The translations under genes were made by a program, and so were the position numbers. From NCBI RefSeq assembly GCF_001984175.1, contig NZ_MTQP01000058.1, positions 124,001 to 188,000 of the forward strand: 64,000 nt of DNA. Direction: 5' to 3'. Position 1 is the first letter of the stretch. Every line of letters begins with the position of its first letter. Origin of the DNA: Saccharothrix sp. ALI-22-I (GTDB taxonomy: Bacteria > Actinomycetota > Actinomycetes > Mycobacteriales > Pseudonocardiaceae). Under the pieces are notes generated by a model. That model had not been told where the DNA came from, did no database searches, and was given only the letters and a program-made list of their open reading frames with translations. This document shows positions 45,901-54,920 of this stretch, one piece after another.

Positions 45901-45969
45901 CAGCCCGATTTTGCCATGGGTGATCGACAGGCCTCCCACTCGTGACGAGCTCCGTTCCGGGATGCGGCA

Positions 45970-46143
45970 CTAGACGGGGAACTTCACGCCGGTGAGGTTC
46001 TCGACGTCCCGCACGGCCAGCACCACCGTCGCCCCGCGTTCCGCCGGCGCTCGGGCGGTTTCGAAGCCCAGGCCGGTGTTGGCGCCGGTCACGACCGCGA
46101 CCCGGCCCTTCTGGTCGGGGATGTCGCGCTCGGTCCACTTCAT
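45970..46143 (-). pseudogene. Truncated short-chain dehydrogenase (N-terminal Rossmann part only)
   Basis: The ATG at 46143 opens 57 codons: [25 protein letters not shown] with the SDR TGxxxGxG motif, then [12 protein letters not shown]. The protein ends shortly after (GVKFPV) where about 250 residues are expected; the catalytic Ser-Tyr-Lys region is absent. A neighbouring regulator fragment is also truncated, so this is decaying DNA. Confidence 0.75.
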
Positions 46144-46171
46144 GTCGCGCTCCTTGTAGACCGCCGGTCTC

Positions 46172-46432
46172 TTGCGGTCCGCCGTCGCCGGCATCGCGAC
46201 CACGAGCGACCTCATCCGCCGGTACGTGCCGGAACTCGGCGACGGCGCCCGGACGGTGTCCATGATGGCCTTGATCCTGGCCGGCACCCTGTCGAGCTAC
46301 TGCCGGCCCTCCGCAAGCGTGCTCGCCGCCTACGAGGCCGACCCCGCGGTGGTCGAACTCCGCCTGGACCTGCGCGCCACCCTGGAGAGTGCCATCGCCA
46401 CGCTGATCGCGGGCACACTGGCGCGGTCCTAG
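46172..46432 (+). pseudogene. Fragment of a TetR-family regulator (C-terminal ligand domain only)
   Basis: An open frame of 86 codons reads [30 protein letters not shown] and ends LESAIATLIAGTLARS. This is the pattern of the last helices of TetR ligand domains. No helix-turn-helix precedes it: the DNA upstream runs directly into the divergent truncated dehydrogenase. The likely history is a divergent TetR/SDR pair that lost the regulator's 5' part and the dehydrogenase's 3' part. Confidence 0.5.
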
Positions 46433-46515
46433 CGCCACCGCTTGCGGGTGTGGAGGGTCGAGGTCGGCGAGGTGAGCTCGTACCGCTCCGCCAGGGTCCG
46501 TCGTGCCGTCATGGA

Positions 46516-49500
46516 TCAGGCCACGTCCCGGCGCAGCGACTCGTAGGCGTAGCGGCGGGCGATGCTCTTCAACTCCGAGTTGAACTGCGGGTCGTCGGCG
46601 AACAGCTGCACCGCCTTGGTGTCGTTCTCGATGCGCTCGTAGAGCTTGTCCTCGAAGACCTCGTCGAAGACGTGCCCGAAGTTCTCCTCGTCGTTGGCGA
46701 ACGCCGCGGCCCGCACCTGTGGTTCGGCCATCGCGGCCTCCGCCGAACCGCGCACGATGTCGTTCTCCCCGAGGTGGCTGCCGAACCGGTCGTTGAGTTC
46801 GGCGATCAGCTCGGCCAGCGACGCGAGGGGGCGTTCGTGCTGCCCACCGGCGCCTTCCCCGGTGAACCCGGGAAGCATCTGCTCGCCCTCGGGCGTGAGT
46901 GCCAGGTCGTGTTCGCCGGTCTTGCCGATCCGCAAGTGGGTGAGGTCGACCTGGCCGAGGTCGATGCCCGGGTCCTGCTGCCGGGCCAGTCGTGGGATGA
47001 GCATCTTCCCGTAGACGTAGAGCCGTTCCAAGGATCGGTCGGTGAACCCGACGACCTGCGCGAGGAATCCGTATTTGCGCACGTAGTCGCGCAGCGCCGC
47101 CCGGAAGTCCTCGGCTCGTTCGGCGTCGTCTTCGAGCAGCTGAGCGAACCGGTCGCGCGCGGGGTCGGTGAGCCGGTACAGCTCCGCGTGCGCGCGTTCC
47201 CACTTCGTCCGGTCGCCGGCCGACTGCTGGGCACGCTCGTACTCGGTGGCGAACGCCTCCATCTCCGACTCCACCAGCAACTGGTGGTCCATCACCGCCC
47301 GCTGCGCGTCGTAGATCAGGTTCGGGTCGGTGGGTGTGGTGATCGTCGCTTCGAAGAACGGCCTGAACTCCTCCTGGACGGTCTCGGCCTCGTTGGCGAA
47401 GTCCAGGACGAACAGGTCGTCCTGTCCCTTGCGCGGGTGGGTGCGGTTGAGCCGCGACAGGGTCTGCACCGCCGCCACGCCCTTGAGCGGCTTGTCGACG
47501 TACATCGTGGTCAGCAGTGGCTGGTCGAAGCCGGTCTGGTACTTCTCGGCCACGACGAGGATGCGGTACTCCGGCCGGGGGTTGAGGGCCGCGTTCTCGT
47601 CGTCGACGCGGGTGTAGGCGAACGCCTTCGGCAGCGCCGCCTCGCCGAAGCCGTTCAGCGAGGACTCGGTGACGGTGTCGGAGTCGAGGTTGTCCACCTT
47701 CAGCTCGCCCGAGAACGCGACGAGCACGCCGCAGTCCTGGTAGCCGCGCATGTCGACGTAGGCCTTGATCTTCCGGTACAGCTTGACCGCGTGCTCGCGG
47801 GAGCGGGTCACCACCATCGCCTTGGCGCGACCGCCGAGACGGCCGCGAGTGTGCTTGATGAAGTGCTCCACGATGATCTCGGCGCGTTGTTGCAGGCTGG
47901 CCGAGCTCAGCACCGCGAACCGGGCCAGGGCGGCGCTCGCCTTGCGTTCGTCGACCTCGCGGCCGTCGTCTCCGCCGGTGAGCCGCCAGTAGGTCTTGTA
48001 GGTGACGTAGTTGCGGAGCACGTCGAGGATGAAGCCCTCCTCGATGGCCTGGCGCATGGAGTAGACGTGGAACGGGCGCACGGTGTCACCCGACCGCACG
48101 CCGAACAGCTCCAGCGTCTTCGGCTTGGGAGTCGCGGTGAACGCGAAGTAGGACAGGGTCCGGTGCCGCCCACGGGCGAGCGCCGCCGCCGTCAGCGGGT
48201 CGTTGTCCTCGTCGATGTCGTCGCTGCCGAGCCTGGTCAACACCCGCTTGAGCGCCGCGGCGGACTCGCCGGACTGGGACGAGTGCGCCTCGTCCACGAT
48301 GATCGCGAACCGCTTCCCGCGCAGGCCGTCGACCTTCTCCAGCACGTACGGGAAAGTCTGCAGGGTGACGATCAGGATCTTGGTCGTCTCGCCTGCCAGC
48401 GCGACGCTGACCTGCTCCGACTTGGAACCCTCCGACTTGTCGCCGATCTTGGTGACCACACCCGCGCGGTGCTCGAACTGGTAGATGGTGTCCTGCAGCT
48501 GCCGGTCCAACACGGACCGGTCGGTGATCACGATGACCTTGTCGAAGATCTGCTCGTTGTCCGTGCCGTGCAGGTTGGACAGCCGGTGGGCGAGCCAGGC
48601 GATGGTGTTGGACTTGCCCGACCCGGCCGAGTGCTGCACCAGGTAGTTGTGCCCTGCCCTGTGCTCGGCGGCGTGGTCGACGAGGGTGCGCACCGCGTGC
48701 CACTGGTGGTAGCGGGGGAAGATCAGGTTCCGGACGTGCGGACCCGGCTTGCGGCCACCGCGCTGCGGTTCCCCCGCCTCCAGGTGCACGAAGCGGCGGA
48801 TGACGTCCAGCCACGCCTCCGGCTGCCAGACCTCCTCCCAGAGGTAGGAGGTGCGGTAGCGGCCGGGCGCGGCGGGCGGGTTGCCCGCGCCGCCGTCCTC
48901 ACCGGGCCCGTCCGAACCGGTGTTGAACGGCAGGAAGCGCGTCTTCTCGCCGGCGAGGCGAGTGGTGAGGAAGACCAGGTCGGGATCGACGGCGAAGTGC
49001 ACCAGCGTCCGCTTGGCGAACAGCGGTTCCCGGGGGTCGCGGTCCCGGCGGTACTGCTCCTTCGCGTGTTCCACGTTCTGCCCGGTCAACGGGTTCTTCA
49101 GCTCGGCGGTGGCGACCGGGACGCCGTTGACGAACAGCGCCAAGTCGAGTGCCTTGCCTCGGTCCCGGTCGGAGTAGGCGAGCTGGCGGGTGACCGACAG
49201 CCGGTTCTGCTCGTACCGGACCAGGGCATCGTCGGCGAGCGTGTGCGCGGGGCGGAAGTAGGCGAGCCTGACCAGGTGCCCCCGGTCCCGCACGCCGTGC
49301 CGCAGCACATCGACCGCACCGCGCTTGTCGATCTCCTTGGCGACGTGGCGGGCGAACTGCCGCTGCGCCTCGTCGGGGTCGTCCCCGTAGTGCACCCTCA
49401 GCTGCTCCCACACGTCGATCTGCGTGGCCCCGATGAAGGTGAACAACTGGTCGGTGTCCAGGCCGAACTCCCGGTTGTAGCCATCGCGCAGCCCGCGATG

Positions 49501-49566
49501 CCACCCGGCCGCGATCAGCGACGCCTCGATGGCGTCCTCGAACGCATGCTCTGTGTGGACGGCCAT
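46516..49566 (-). CDS. hsdR: Type I restriction enzyme, R (motor/nuclease) subunit HsdR
   Basis: A 1016-aa HsdR. The N-terminal PD-(D/E)xK nuclease has D141 and E155-L-K157 (TAELKNPLTGQNVEHAKEQY). The SF2 translocase shows motif I GSGKS (315-319), DEAH (425-428), FTATPK, and later motifs ILVVAEKYQTGFDQPLL and QTLSRLNRTHPRKGQD. The C-terminal helical part binds the methylase complex. ATG 49566 follows GGAGGAAAGG; an upstream in-frame ATG (about 49647) would add 27 residues. A 104-nt gap separates it from hsdS. All key motifs are intact. Confidence 0.95.
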   Translation of the reverse strand: MAVHTEHAFEDAIEASLIAAGWHRGLRDGYNREFGLDTDQLFTFIGATQIDVWEQLRVHYGDDPDEAQRQFARHVAKEIDKRGAVDVLRHGVRDRGHLVRLAYFRPAHTLADDALVRYEQNRLSVTRQLAYSDRDRGKALDLALFVNGVPVATAELKNPLTGQNVEHAKEQYRRDRDPREPLFAKRTLVHFAVDPDLVFLTTRLAGEKTRFLPFNTGSDGPGEDGGAGNPPAAPGRYRTSYLWEEVWQPEAWLDVIRRFVHLEAGEPQRGGRKPGPHVRNLIFPRYHQWHAVRTLVDHAAEHRAGHNYLVQHSAGSGKSNTIAWLAHRLSNLHGTDNEQIFDKVIVITDRSVLDRQLQDTIYQFEHRAGVVTKIGDKSEGSKSEQVSVALAGETTKILIVTLQTFPYVLEKVDGLRGKRFAIIVDEAHSSQSGESAAALKRVLTRLGSDDIDEDNDPLTAAALARGRHRTLSYFAFTATPKPKTLELFGVRSGDTVRPFHVYSMRQAIEEGFILDVLRNYVTYKTYWRLTGGDDGREVDERKASAALARFAVLSSASLQQRAEIIVEHFIKHTRGRLGGRAKAMVVTRSREHAVKLYRKIKAYVDMRGYQDCGVLVAFSGELKVDNLDSDTVTESSLNGFGEAALPKAFAYTRVDDENAALNPRPEYRILVVAEKYQTGFDQPLLTTMYVDKPLKGVAAVQTLSRLNRTHPRKGQDDLFVLDFANEAETVQEEFRPFFEATITTPTDPNLIYDAQRAVMDHQLLVESEMEAFATEYERAQQSAGDRTKWERAHAELYRLTDPARDRFAQLLEDDAERAEDFRAALRDYVRKYGFLAQVVGFTDRSLERLYVYGKMLIPRLARQQDPGIDLGQVDLTHLRIGKTGEHDLALTPEGEQMLPGFTGEGAGGQHERPLASLAELIAELNDRFGSHLGENDIVRGSAEAAMAEPQVRAAAFANDEENFGHVFDEVFEDKLYERIENDTKAVQLFADDPQFNSELKSIARRYAYESLRRDVA

Positions 49567-49670
49567 GGGCACCTTTCCTCCGAAGTGGACACTGCTGTGG
49601 GCCGTCGGGTCAGACGAGCTGCCCGATGCCGGTTCTGCCGCGTTCATTCGGTGTTCCCTCTCGCCATGAC

Positions 49671-50984
49671 TCAGCGCACGCCCGACCGCGCCGTCGTCAC
49701 ATCCAGTTGGCCGGTGACAGCGGCGGTGATCAACGCTTGGCGGCGCTCGGTCAAAAGGTCGAGGCGTCGTGAAAGGTCCGTCATCTGCCGTTCGGACAGC
49801 ATCCGGTTGCGTTGGATTTCCGACACGATATCGTGCTGATCCGAAAGGCTGGGGGCGGGCACCCTGAGGCTGCGCACCAGGTCTTGGCTGATGTTCGGCT
49901 GACCGCCGCCGGAGGTGAGGTTCAGAATTTCGGGGCGATGCGCGACGAACCAGTTGAAGAGGAATTCCGTGCTCACTGCCGTGGGTTTGTACAGCACGCA
50001 ACACGCCTGATTTACGCAGGCCCGGAACGTGAGAATGCCGACGCGCCCCACTGTTGCGCCGTACATGGCGACAGCGAGAGATCCGGCTTCGTACATGCGC
50101 AAGGACGAGTAGTCTGTCAGTGCGGCGTCGGTGACGGTCTTTCCGGCTTGCTTTACGGAGCCGTCCCGGAGGTCGCCGGTGTTGACCCACGGGTGGTCGC
50201 CGTCGAAGTACCTCGGATTGTCCGATTTCGGCGTTGTTCCGCTTCCGGTGTGGAAGACGCGGCCAAGGCGGTGGAGCTGCCAACCGTCCGCCATCGTGGG
50301 CATCCATTCCACGCCGGTTCGGGTGGTCTCCTTGGACCGGCCGACGGTGGTCCGGGTGCGCAGGTACTCGGTGAACCTGTAGCGGAGCAAATCGATCTGC
50401 CGAGACGTCAGCTTCAGCATTTTTTCGATGTGTGCGGTTTCGCCGTCGAGGAAGTCGGCGATGCGTCGCTGTTCGTCTGTCCCGGGGTGTGCCCACGGCG
50501 AGGAGAAGAAAGCGGCGGAGTCCAGGTTCTGAATCCCTGTCGTCTGCTTGATCGCGCTTTGGGTGAGCCCTTGGTTGTAGGCCGCGGCGAAGACGTAGGA
50601 CAGGTAGCGGGGGTCGATCCCCGGGGCCGGGGTGATGCGTGCGCAGAAGTTCGTGCACACGGCCGGCTCGTCGAGGTCGAACAAAACTGCCGCGCCGACG
50701 GGCTGTTTGTCGCCTCCGCCGGATTTTTCCAGGACCAGATCTCCCGGCTTGAGCAGGTGTTGGCGCAGCGTTTGCGGGTCGATGCTGCGGCGAGGCAGGT
50801 TCTCCGGGTTCACCCGCTGCGACCTGCGGTCGAAATCGGCGGCCCGCACGCAGGCCACGTCGGACGTGTCACCGGCCGGGTCATCTCCCCATACGCCGTT
50901 TGTCGACCTGCCGATCAATGTCTTTATGCGGCCTCGCGTCCAGTGGGCCGGTGCCTCGTCCAGCCATGACGACGCCGAGTTCAT
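49671..50984 (-). CDS. hsdS: Type I restriction enzyme, S (specificity) subunit HsdS
   Basis: A 437-aa HsdS with two target-recognition domains, each followed by a conserved helix: PGTDEQRRIADFLDGETAHIEKMLKL near residue 160 and SLSDQHDIVSEIQRNRMLSERQMTDL near 380. Those helices separate the half-sites; the TRDs (starting RGRIKTLIGRSTNGVW and QLHRLGRVFHTGSGTTP) define a bipartite target that cannot be predicted here. The ATG at 50984 overlaps the HsdM stop (ATGA). Confidence 0.93.
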   Translation of the reverse strand: MNSASSWLDEAPAHWTRGRIKTLIGRSTNGVWGDDPAGDTSDVACVRAADFDRRSQRVNPENLPRRSIDPQTLRQHLLKPGDLVLEKSGGGDKQPVGAAVLFDLDEPAVCTNFCARITPAPGIDPRYLSYVFAAAYNQGLTQSAIKQTTGIQNLDSAAFFSSPWAHPGTDEQRRIADFLDGETAHIEKMLKLTSRQIDLLRYRFTEYLRTRTTVGRSKETTRTGVEWMPTMADGWQLHRLGRVFHTGSGTTPKSDNPRYFDGDHPWVNTGDLRDGSVKQAGKTVTDAALTDYSSLRMYEAGSLAVAMYGATVGRVGILTFRACVNQACCVLYKPTAVSTEFLFNWFVAHRPEILNLTSGGGQPNISQDLVRSLRVPAPSLSDQHDIVSEIQRNRMLSERQMTDLSRRLDLLTERRQALITAAVTGQLDVTTARSGVR

Positions 50985-52957
50985 TCCGCCACCTCGCCGA
51001 GCAGGCGCTGGATCCGGTCTTCGAGTTCCCTCAACTCCGCGTCGATCTCCTCCAACGGCCTGGGTGGCACGTACTTGTAGAAGTGCCGCGTGAACGGGAT
51101 CTCGTAGCCCACCTTGGTCTTCGTGTGGTCCACCCAGGCGTCCGGCACGTGCGGCAGGACCTCGCGGGCCATGTACTCGTCGACGTCCTCGTCGAGCGGG
51201 ACGTTCTCGTTGTCGCGCAGGTCCGGGTCGGGCAACGGGTCGCCCTTGCGGTCGGTCTGCAACTCGCCTTCCGGGTCGCTCACCGAGACCACGCCCCACA
51301 CCGCCTTGTCCACGGTGGCAGGCAGTTTGCCCAGCGAGGCCAGCGTCTCCTTCAACGTTTTCGCGAAGTCCACTTTGCGGAACACCGCCGGCTCGTCGAC
51401 CAGCCCGCGCAGCGCCTCGATCAGCTTCTCCCGACCTTCGTACTTCGCCAGCGGCTTGACCACCTCCAGCTCCGCCAGTGCTTCCCCGGTCACCTCGAAC
51501 CGCAGCCTCAACGGCCGCTCCACGGTGATCCTCCGGTAGCCGAAGTCCCTCGGCGTGAAGACCTTCACCTTCTCGTGCATCGGGTGCCCGGCGTCCTCGG
51601 CGGCCGTCAGCGCCTCGCCGTACAGCTCGGTGAGCTTGGCGATGTCCTCGTTCGGCAGGTACTTGCGCTTGTCGCCCAACGACTTGCGCATCTTCGCCCA
51701 GTGCTCCCGCGCGTCGAGCAGGATCACCTTGCCCCGGTGCGCCTCGTCCTTCCGGTTGGTCAGAATCCAGAAGTACGTGGAGATGCCGGTGTTGTAGAAG
51801 AGCTGGTCCGGCAGCGCGACGACGGCCTCCAGCCAGTCGTTCTCCAGAATCCACTGCCGGATCTTCGACTCGCCCGACTCGGCGGCGCCGGTGAACAGCG
51901 GCGAGCCGTTGAAGACGATCGCGAGCCGCGAGCCGCCCTGTTCCGGCTTCTTCATGTGGTGGATCATGTGCTGGAGGAACAGCAGCGACCCGTCGTTGAT
52001 GCGCGGCAGCCCGGCGCCGAACCGGCCGGCGAAGCCGATCTTCGCCTCGACCTCGACATCGTCCTTGACCTTCTTCCACTCCACGCCGAACGGCGGGTTG
52101 GCGAGCAGGTAGTCGAACGACTTGCCGTAGTGCTTGTCCTGGCTGAACGAGTTGCCGAGCTTGATGTTCGCCGCGTTCTCGCCCTTGATCATCATGTCGG
52201 ACTTGCAGATGGCGTAGGACTCGGCGTTGAGCTCCTGGCCGTGCGGCACGACCTTGGCCTGCGGGTTGTGCTGCAGGATGAAGTCCTCGGCGGCGGTGAG
52301 CATGCCGCCCGTCCCGCACGCCGGGTCCAGCACGGTCTTCACCACACCGGGCGTCACCAGGTCCTGCTCGTCCGGCGCGAGGAGGAGGTTCACCATCAGC
52401 TTGATGACCTCGCGCGGCGTGAAGTGCTCACCGGCGGTCTCGTTCGAGATTTCCGAGAACCGCCGGATCAGCTCCTCGAACGCGTAACCCATCTGGTGGT
52501 TGTCCACCGCTTCCGGGCTGAGGTCGATCTCGGCGAACTTGGAGGCCACCTGGTAGGTAAGCCCGGCCCCGTCGAGACGACCCAGTTGGGCGGTGAAGTC
52601 GTACGCCTCGAAGATCTCCCGAGCGTTCTCGGAGAACGCCCCGACGTAGGACTTCAGGTTGCTCGCGACGTTGTCCTGGTCGCGCACCGCTGCCCGGAAG
52701 TCCAGCTTCGAGGTGTTGTAGAAGCTCAACCCGCCGGTGGCCCGCTTGAGCATGTCGAGGTTCTGCACACCCTGCTCGGCCAGCTTGGCCTTGCGCTCCA
52801 ACACCTGGCTCTTGGTCGGCGCCAGCACGCAGTCGAGTCGGCGCAACACCGTGAACGGCAGGATCACCTTGCCGTACTCGGACTGCTTGTAGTCGCCGCG
52901 CAACAGGTCGGCCACCGACCAGATGAAGCCGGCCAGCCTCGTGTGCGTGCTGCTCAC
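50981..52957 (-). CDS. hsdM: Type I N6-adenine DNA methyltransferase, M subunit HsdM
   Basis: A 658-aa HsdM. An N-terminal helical HsdM_N domain precedes SAM motif I DPACGTGG (about 211-218) and catalytic motif IV NPPF (about 287-290). An additional C-terminal region of about 200 residues ends in a coiled segment (LEEIDAELRELEDRIQRLLGEV). It methylates adenine at the HsdS-defined site and protects self DNA. The GTG at 52957 follows GGGAG by seven bases. First gene of the M-S-R operon. Confidence 0.95.
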   Translation of the reverse strand: MSSTHTRLAGFIWSVADLLRGDYKQSEYGKVILPFTVLRRLDCVLAPTKSQVLERKAKLAEQGVQNLDMLKRATGGLSFYNTSKLDFRAAVRDQDNVASNLKSYVGAFSENAREIFEAYDFTAQLGRLDGAGLTYQVASKFAEIDLSPEAVDNHQMGYAFEELIRRFSEISNETAGEHFTPREVIKLMVNLLLAPDEQDLVTPGVVKTVLDPACGTGGMLTAAEDFILQHNPQAKVVPHGQELNAESYAICKSDMMIKGENAANIKLGNSFSQDKHYGKSFDYLLANPPFGVEWKKVKDDVEVEAKIGFAGRFGAGLPRINDGSLLFLQHMIHHMKKPEQGGSRLAIVFNGSPLFTGAAESGESKIRQWILENDWLEAVVALPDQLFYNTGISTYFWILTNRKDEAHRGKVILLDAREHWAKMRKSLGDKRKYLPNEDIAKLTELYGEALTAAEDAGHPMHEKVKVFTPRDFGYRRITVERPLRLRFEVTGEALAELEVVKPLAKYEGREKLIEALRGLVDEPAVFRKVDFAKTLKETLASLGKLPATVDKAVWGVVSVSDPEGELQTDRKGDPLPDPDLRDNENVPLDEDVDEYMAREVLPHVPDAWVDHTKTKVGYEIPFTRHFYKYVPPRPLEEIDAELRELEDRIQRLLGEVAE

Positions 52958-53446
52958 AAAATCTCCCTCAAGGGTTCGGCACAACGCTCATCATGTCGCG
53001 GGGGGAAGCAGGAGACGTTTCTACTCGGGTGGCTCCACGGCTCCGTGAGCGAGTCCTCGGTCAACTGGTGAGCCAGGTCCGTGGCCGGCGAGGCGGCGAG
53101 GCTCGGCCCCGACTCGAACGCCTCAAGCCGTTTCGGTCGGATAGTGACGTGGGTCACTGCGAAAGGGTCGTGAGTGTCACCGTGTGGCAGCCTGCGGTCA
53201 CTGCACCAACCTTCCGGGTGGTGTGGTTCTGCTCGTCGAACTCGGCGCGGGCCACTGACGCAAGCGTCGGCTGCTCGCGGAACGGCCCACCGGCACAGGC
53301 CGACCCGCATCGAATCCGAGACCCGCTCACCCTGCGATGAGCGCCGATACGCCGACCGGGCCGAATCCTCTCGATCCACACCCGGCCGGTTGTCAGCCTG
53401 CCTAGACTTCCCGCCGAACGACACGCCGACACGATCGGGGGAGACA
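52958..53446. other. Divergent region between hsdM and the ESX-associated operon
   Basis: Non-coding, 489 nt. It contains several GTCACTG/CAGTGAC-like words (around 53130-53215 and 53247) that could be binding repeats shared by both promoters. The ribosome site before 53447 is GGGGGAG. Short frames here have shadow composition. Confidence 0.4.
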
Positions 53447-53896
53447 GTGGCCGGAGGCATTCTCGATCCGGACGGCGCCCACGAGCGGCTGGCCGCTTGG
53501 AAGGGCCGCATCGACAAGATCGCGGCCGACACCCAGGCGATGAGCAACCGGCTGGGGGAGCTGCGGATCACCGCGCGTGACCCGGGCGGGCTGGTCGAGG
53601 TCGTGGTGGACTCCACCGGCACGTTGGTCGACCTGCAACTCACCGACCGAATCCAGCGGGTCACCCCGCCGGTCGTCGCGCGCACCATCCTGGCCACGCT
53701 CACCGACGCGCGCAGTCAACTCGCCGACCGCTCGCAGGAGATCATCGCCGAGACGGTCGGCACCGAGTCGGCGGCGGCGCGGGCCATCTCGGACACCGTG
53801 GACCGGCAGTTCCGCTCCGGTCCGACGCCCCGACGCCCGCCCGCGTCCAACGACGACGAGGGCTACGAAGGCCACTCCTACCTAGAGGACCGGTGA
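53447..53896 (+). CDS. YbaB/EbfC-like protein of an ESX-associated toxin operon
   Basis: A 149-aa protein. A helical N-terminal stretch (RLAAWKGRIDKIAADTQAMSNRLGEL) is followed by GGLVEVVVDSTGTLVDLQLT, the beta-hairpin signature of the YbaB/EbfC DNA-binding fold, then a long helix and an acidic tail. In actinomycetes such proteins regularly head small operons with EspC-like and WXG-like genes; their task there is not established. The GTG at 53447 and the stop overlapping the next GTG show tight coupling. Confidence 0.8.
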   Translation: MAGGILDPDGAHERLAAWKGRIDKIAADTQAMSNRLGELRITARDPGGLVEVVVDSTGTLVDLQLTDRIQRVTPPVVARTILATLTDARSQLADRSQEIIAETVGTESAAARAISDTVDRQFRSGPTPRRPPASNDDEGYEGHSYLEDR

Positions 53897-54216
53897 CCGT
53901 GAGCGGTGGATACGACGTCGACGTGGAGCAATTGCGCACCCACACCGGCAACATCGACGGCATCAGGGCGCGGTTCGAGTCGGTGAAGGCCGCCAGCGCG
54001 CACATCGCCCAGGACGACGAGGCGTACGGGCTGCTGTGCGGCTGGATGTCGGGCATCCTCGAAGGCCGCCACACCAAGCAGGACGAGCTGCTCGCCTACG
54101 TGGAGGAGAACCTCAACCTGGTGGTGCAGTCGCTGGTTTCCACCGTGGAGCACTACGAGGCGGTCGAAGACGGCAACACCAGCCTCATCCGCTCCGCCGG
54201 GGAGGGCCTGCGATGA
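53893..54216 (+). CDS. EspC-like/WXG100-superfamily small protein
   Basis: A 107-aa all-helical protein: YDVDVEQLRTHTGNIDGIRARFESVKAASAHI, a central GLLCGWMSG and a second long helix with LVVQSLVSTVEHYEAVEDGNTSLI. It resembles EspC-type ESX substrates or chaperone partners. The GTG overlaps the preceding stop, and the next ATG overlaps its own stop, so it is made together with the WXG-like protein. Confidence 0.78.
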   Translation: MTVSGGYDVDVEQLRTHTGNIDGIRARFESVKAASAHIAQDDEAYGLLCGWMSGILEGRHTKQDELLAYVEENLNLVVQSLVSTVEHYEAVEDGNTSLIRSAGEGLR

Positions 54217-54914
54217 ACGACAACTCCCTGGTCGCACCGGTCCGGTCGTCCCACGAGGTGTGGACCGGCTCGGGTCTGGCCGACAGCATCGAGGGCCTGG
54301 TCGACGCCATCAAGACCGAGGGCTGGGTGGACGACGCGCTGGCCGGCGCGGGCCTCGCCGTCGAGGCCGCGGCCACCGTGATGGACCCGATCAGCGCCCT
54401 GCTGGCCAACGGCCTGGGCTGGGCCATGGAGTACTTCGAGCCGCTGCGCGAGGTGCTCGACGACTTGACCGGCAAGCCCGACGTCATCCGCTCGCACGCG
54501 GCCACCTGGAACAACATGGCCAAAGAGCTGCACGACATGGCCACCGACCTCCAGGAGCACCTGGCCGCGGACACCCCCGACTGGCGCGGCGCGGCCGCCG
54601 ACGCCTACCAGGCGACGATGGCCAACAACGTGGAGGCGATCGGCGGCCTGGCCGCGATCTCCGCCGCGATGGCGGCGGCCACCGAAGGCGCGGGCGGCCT
54701 GGTCGAGATGACCCGCGAGATCGTCCGCGACCTGATCGCCGACCTCATCGCCCGCGTCATCGTGTGGGCGGCGGAGGCGATCTTCGTCGTGACCATCCCG
54801 GTGATCGCGTCCCAGATCATCGCCGCGGTGGTCAAGTGGGCCGGGCGGATCCTCGTCTACACCACCGCCCTGATCACCAGCCTCCAGAACCTCACCAAGC
54901 TCCTCAACGGGTAG
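54213..54914 (+). CDS. WXG-like secretion-associated protein with membrane-active C-terminus
   Basis: A 233-aa protein. Helices with the turn DWRGAAADAYQ (residues about 127-137) give the WxG hairpin typical of ESX-secreted polymorphic toxin N-termini. Residues about 170-215 are strongly hydrophobic (VIVWAAEAIFVVTIPVIASQIIAAVV) and may insert in membrane. Known family: WXG domains target proteins to type VII secretion. Here the WXG module and the toxin-like domain are on separate, adjacent genes rather than one polypeptide. Confidence 0.8.
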   Translation: MNDNSLVAPVRSSHEVWTGSGLADSIEGLVDAIKTEGWVDDALAGAGLAVEAAATVMDPISALLANGLGWAMEYFEPLREVLDDLTGKPDVIRSHAATWNNMAKELHDMATDLQEHLAADTPDWRGAAADAYQATMANNVEAIGGLAAISAAMAAATEGAGGLVEMTREIVRDLIADLIARVIVWAAEAIFVVTIPVIASQIIAAVVKWAGRILVYTTALITSLQNLTKLLNG

Positions 54915-54920
54915 GCGACC

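Noticed and set aside
46450..49839. A 1129-codon plus-strand open frame opposite the HsdR gene
   Set aside because: It is antisense to a gene with all HsdR motifs. Its translation is Val/Gly/Arg/His-rich shadow sequence of a GC-rich gene, with no family resemblance.
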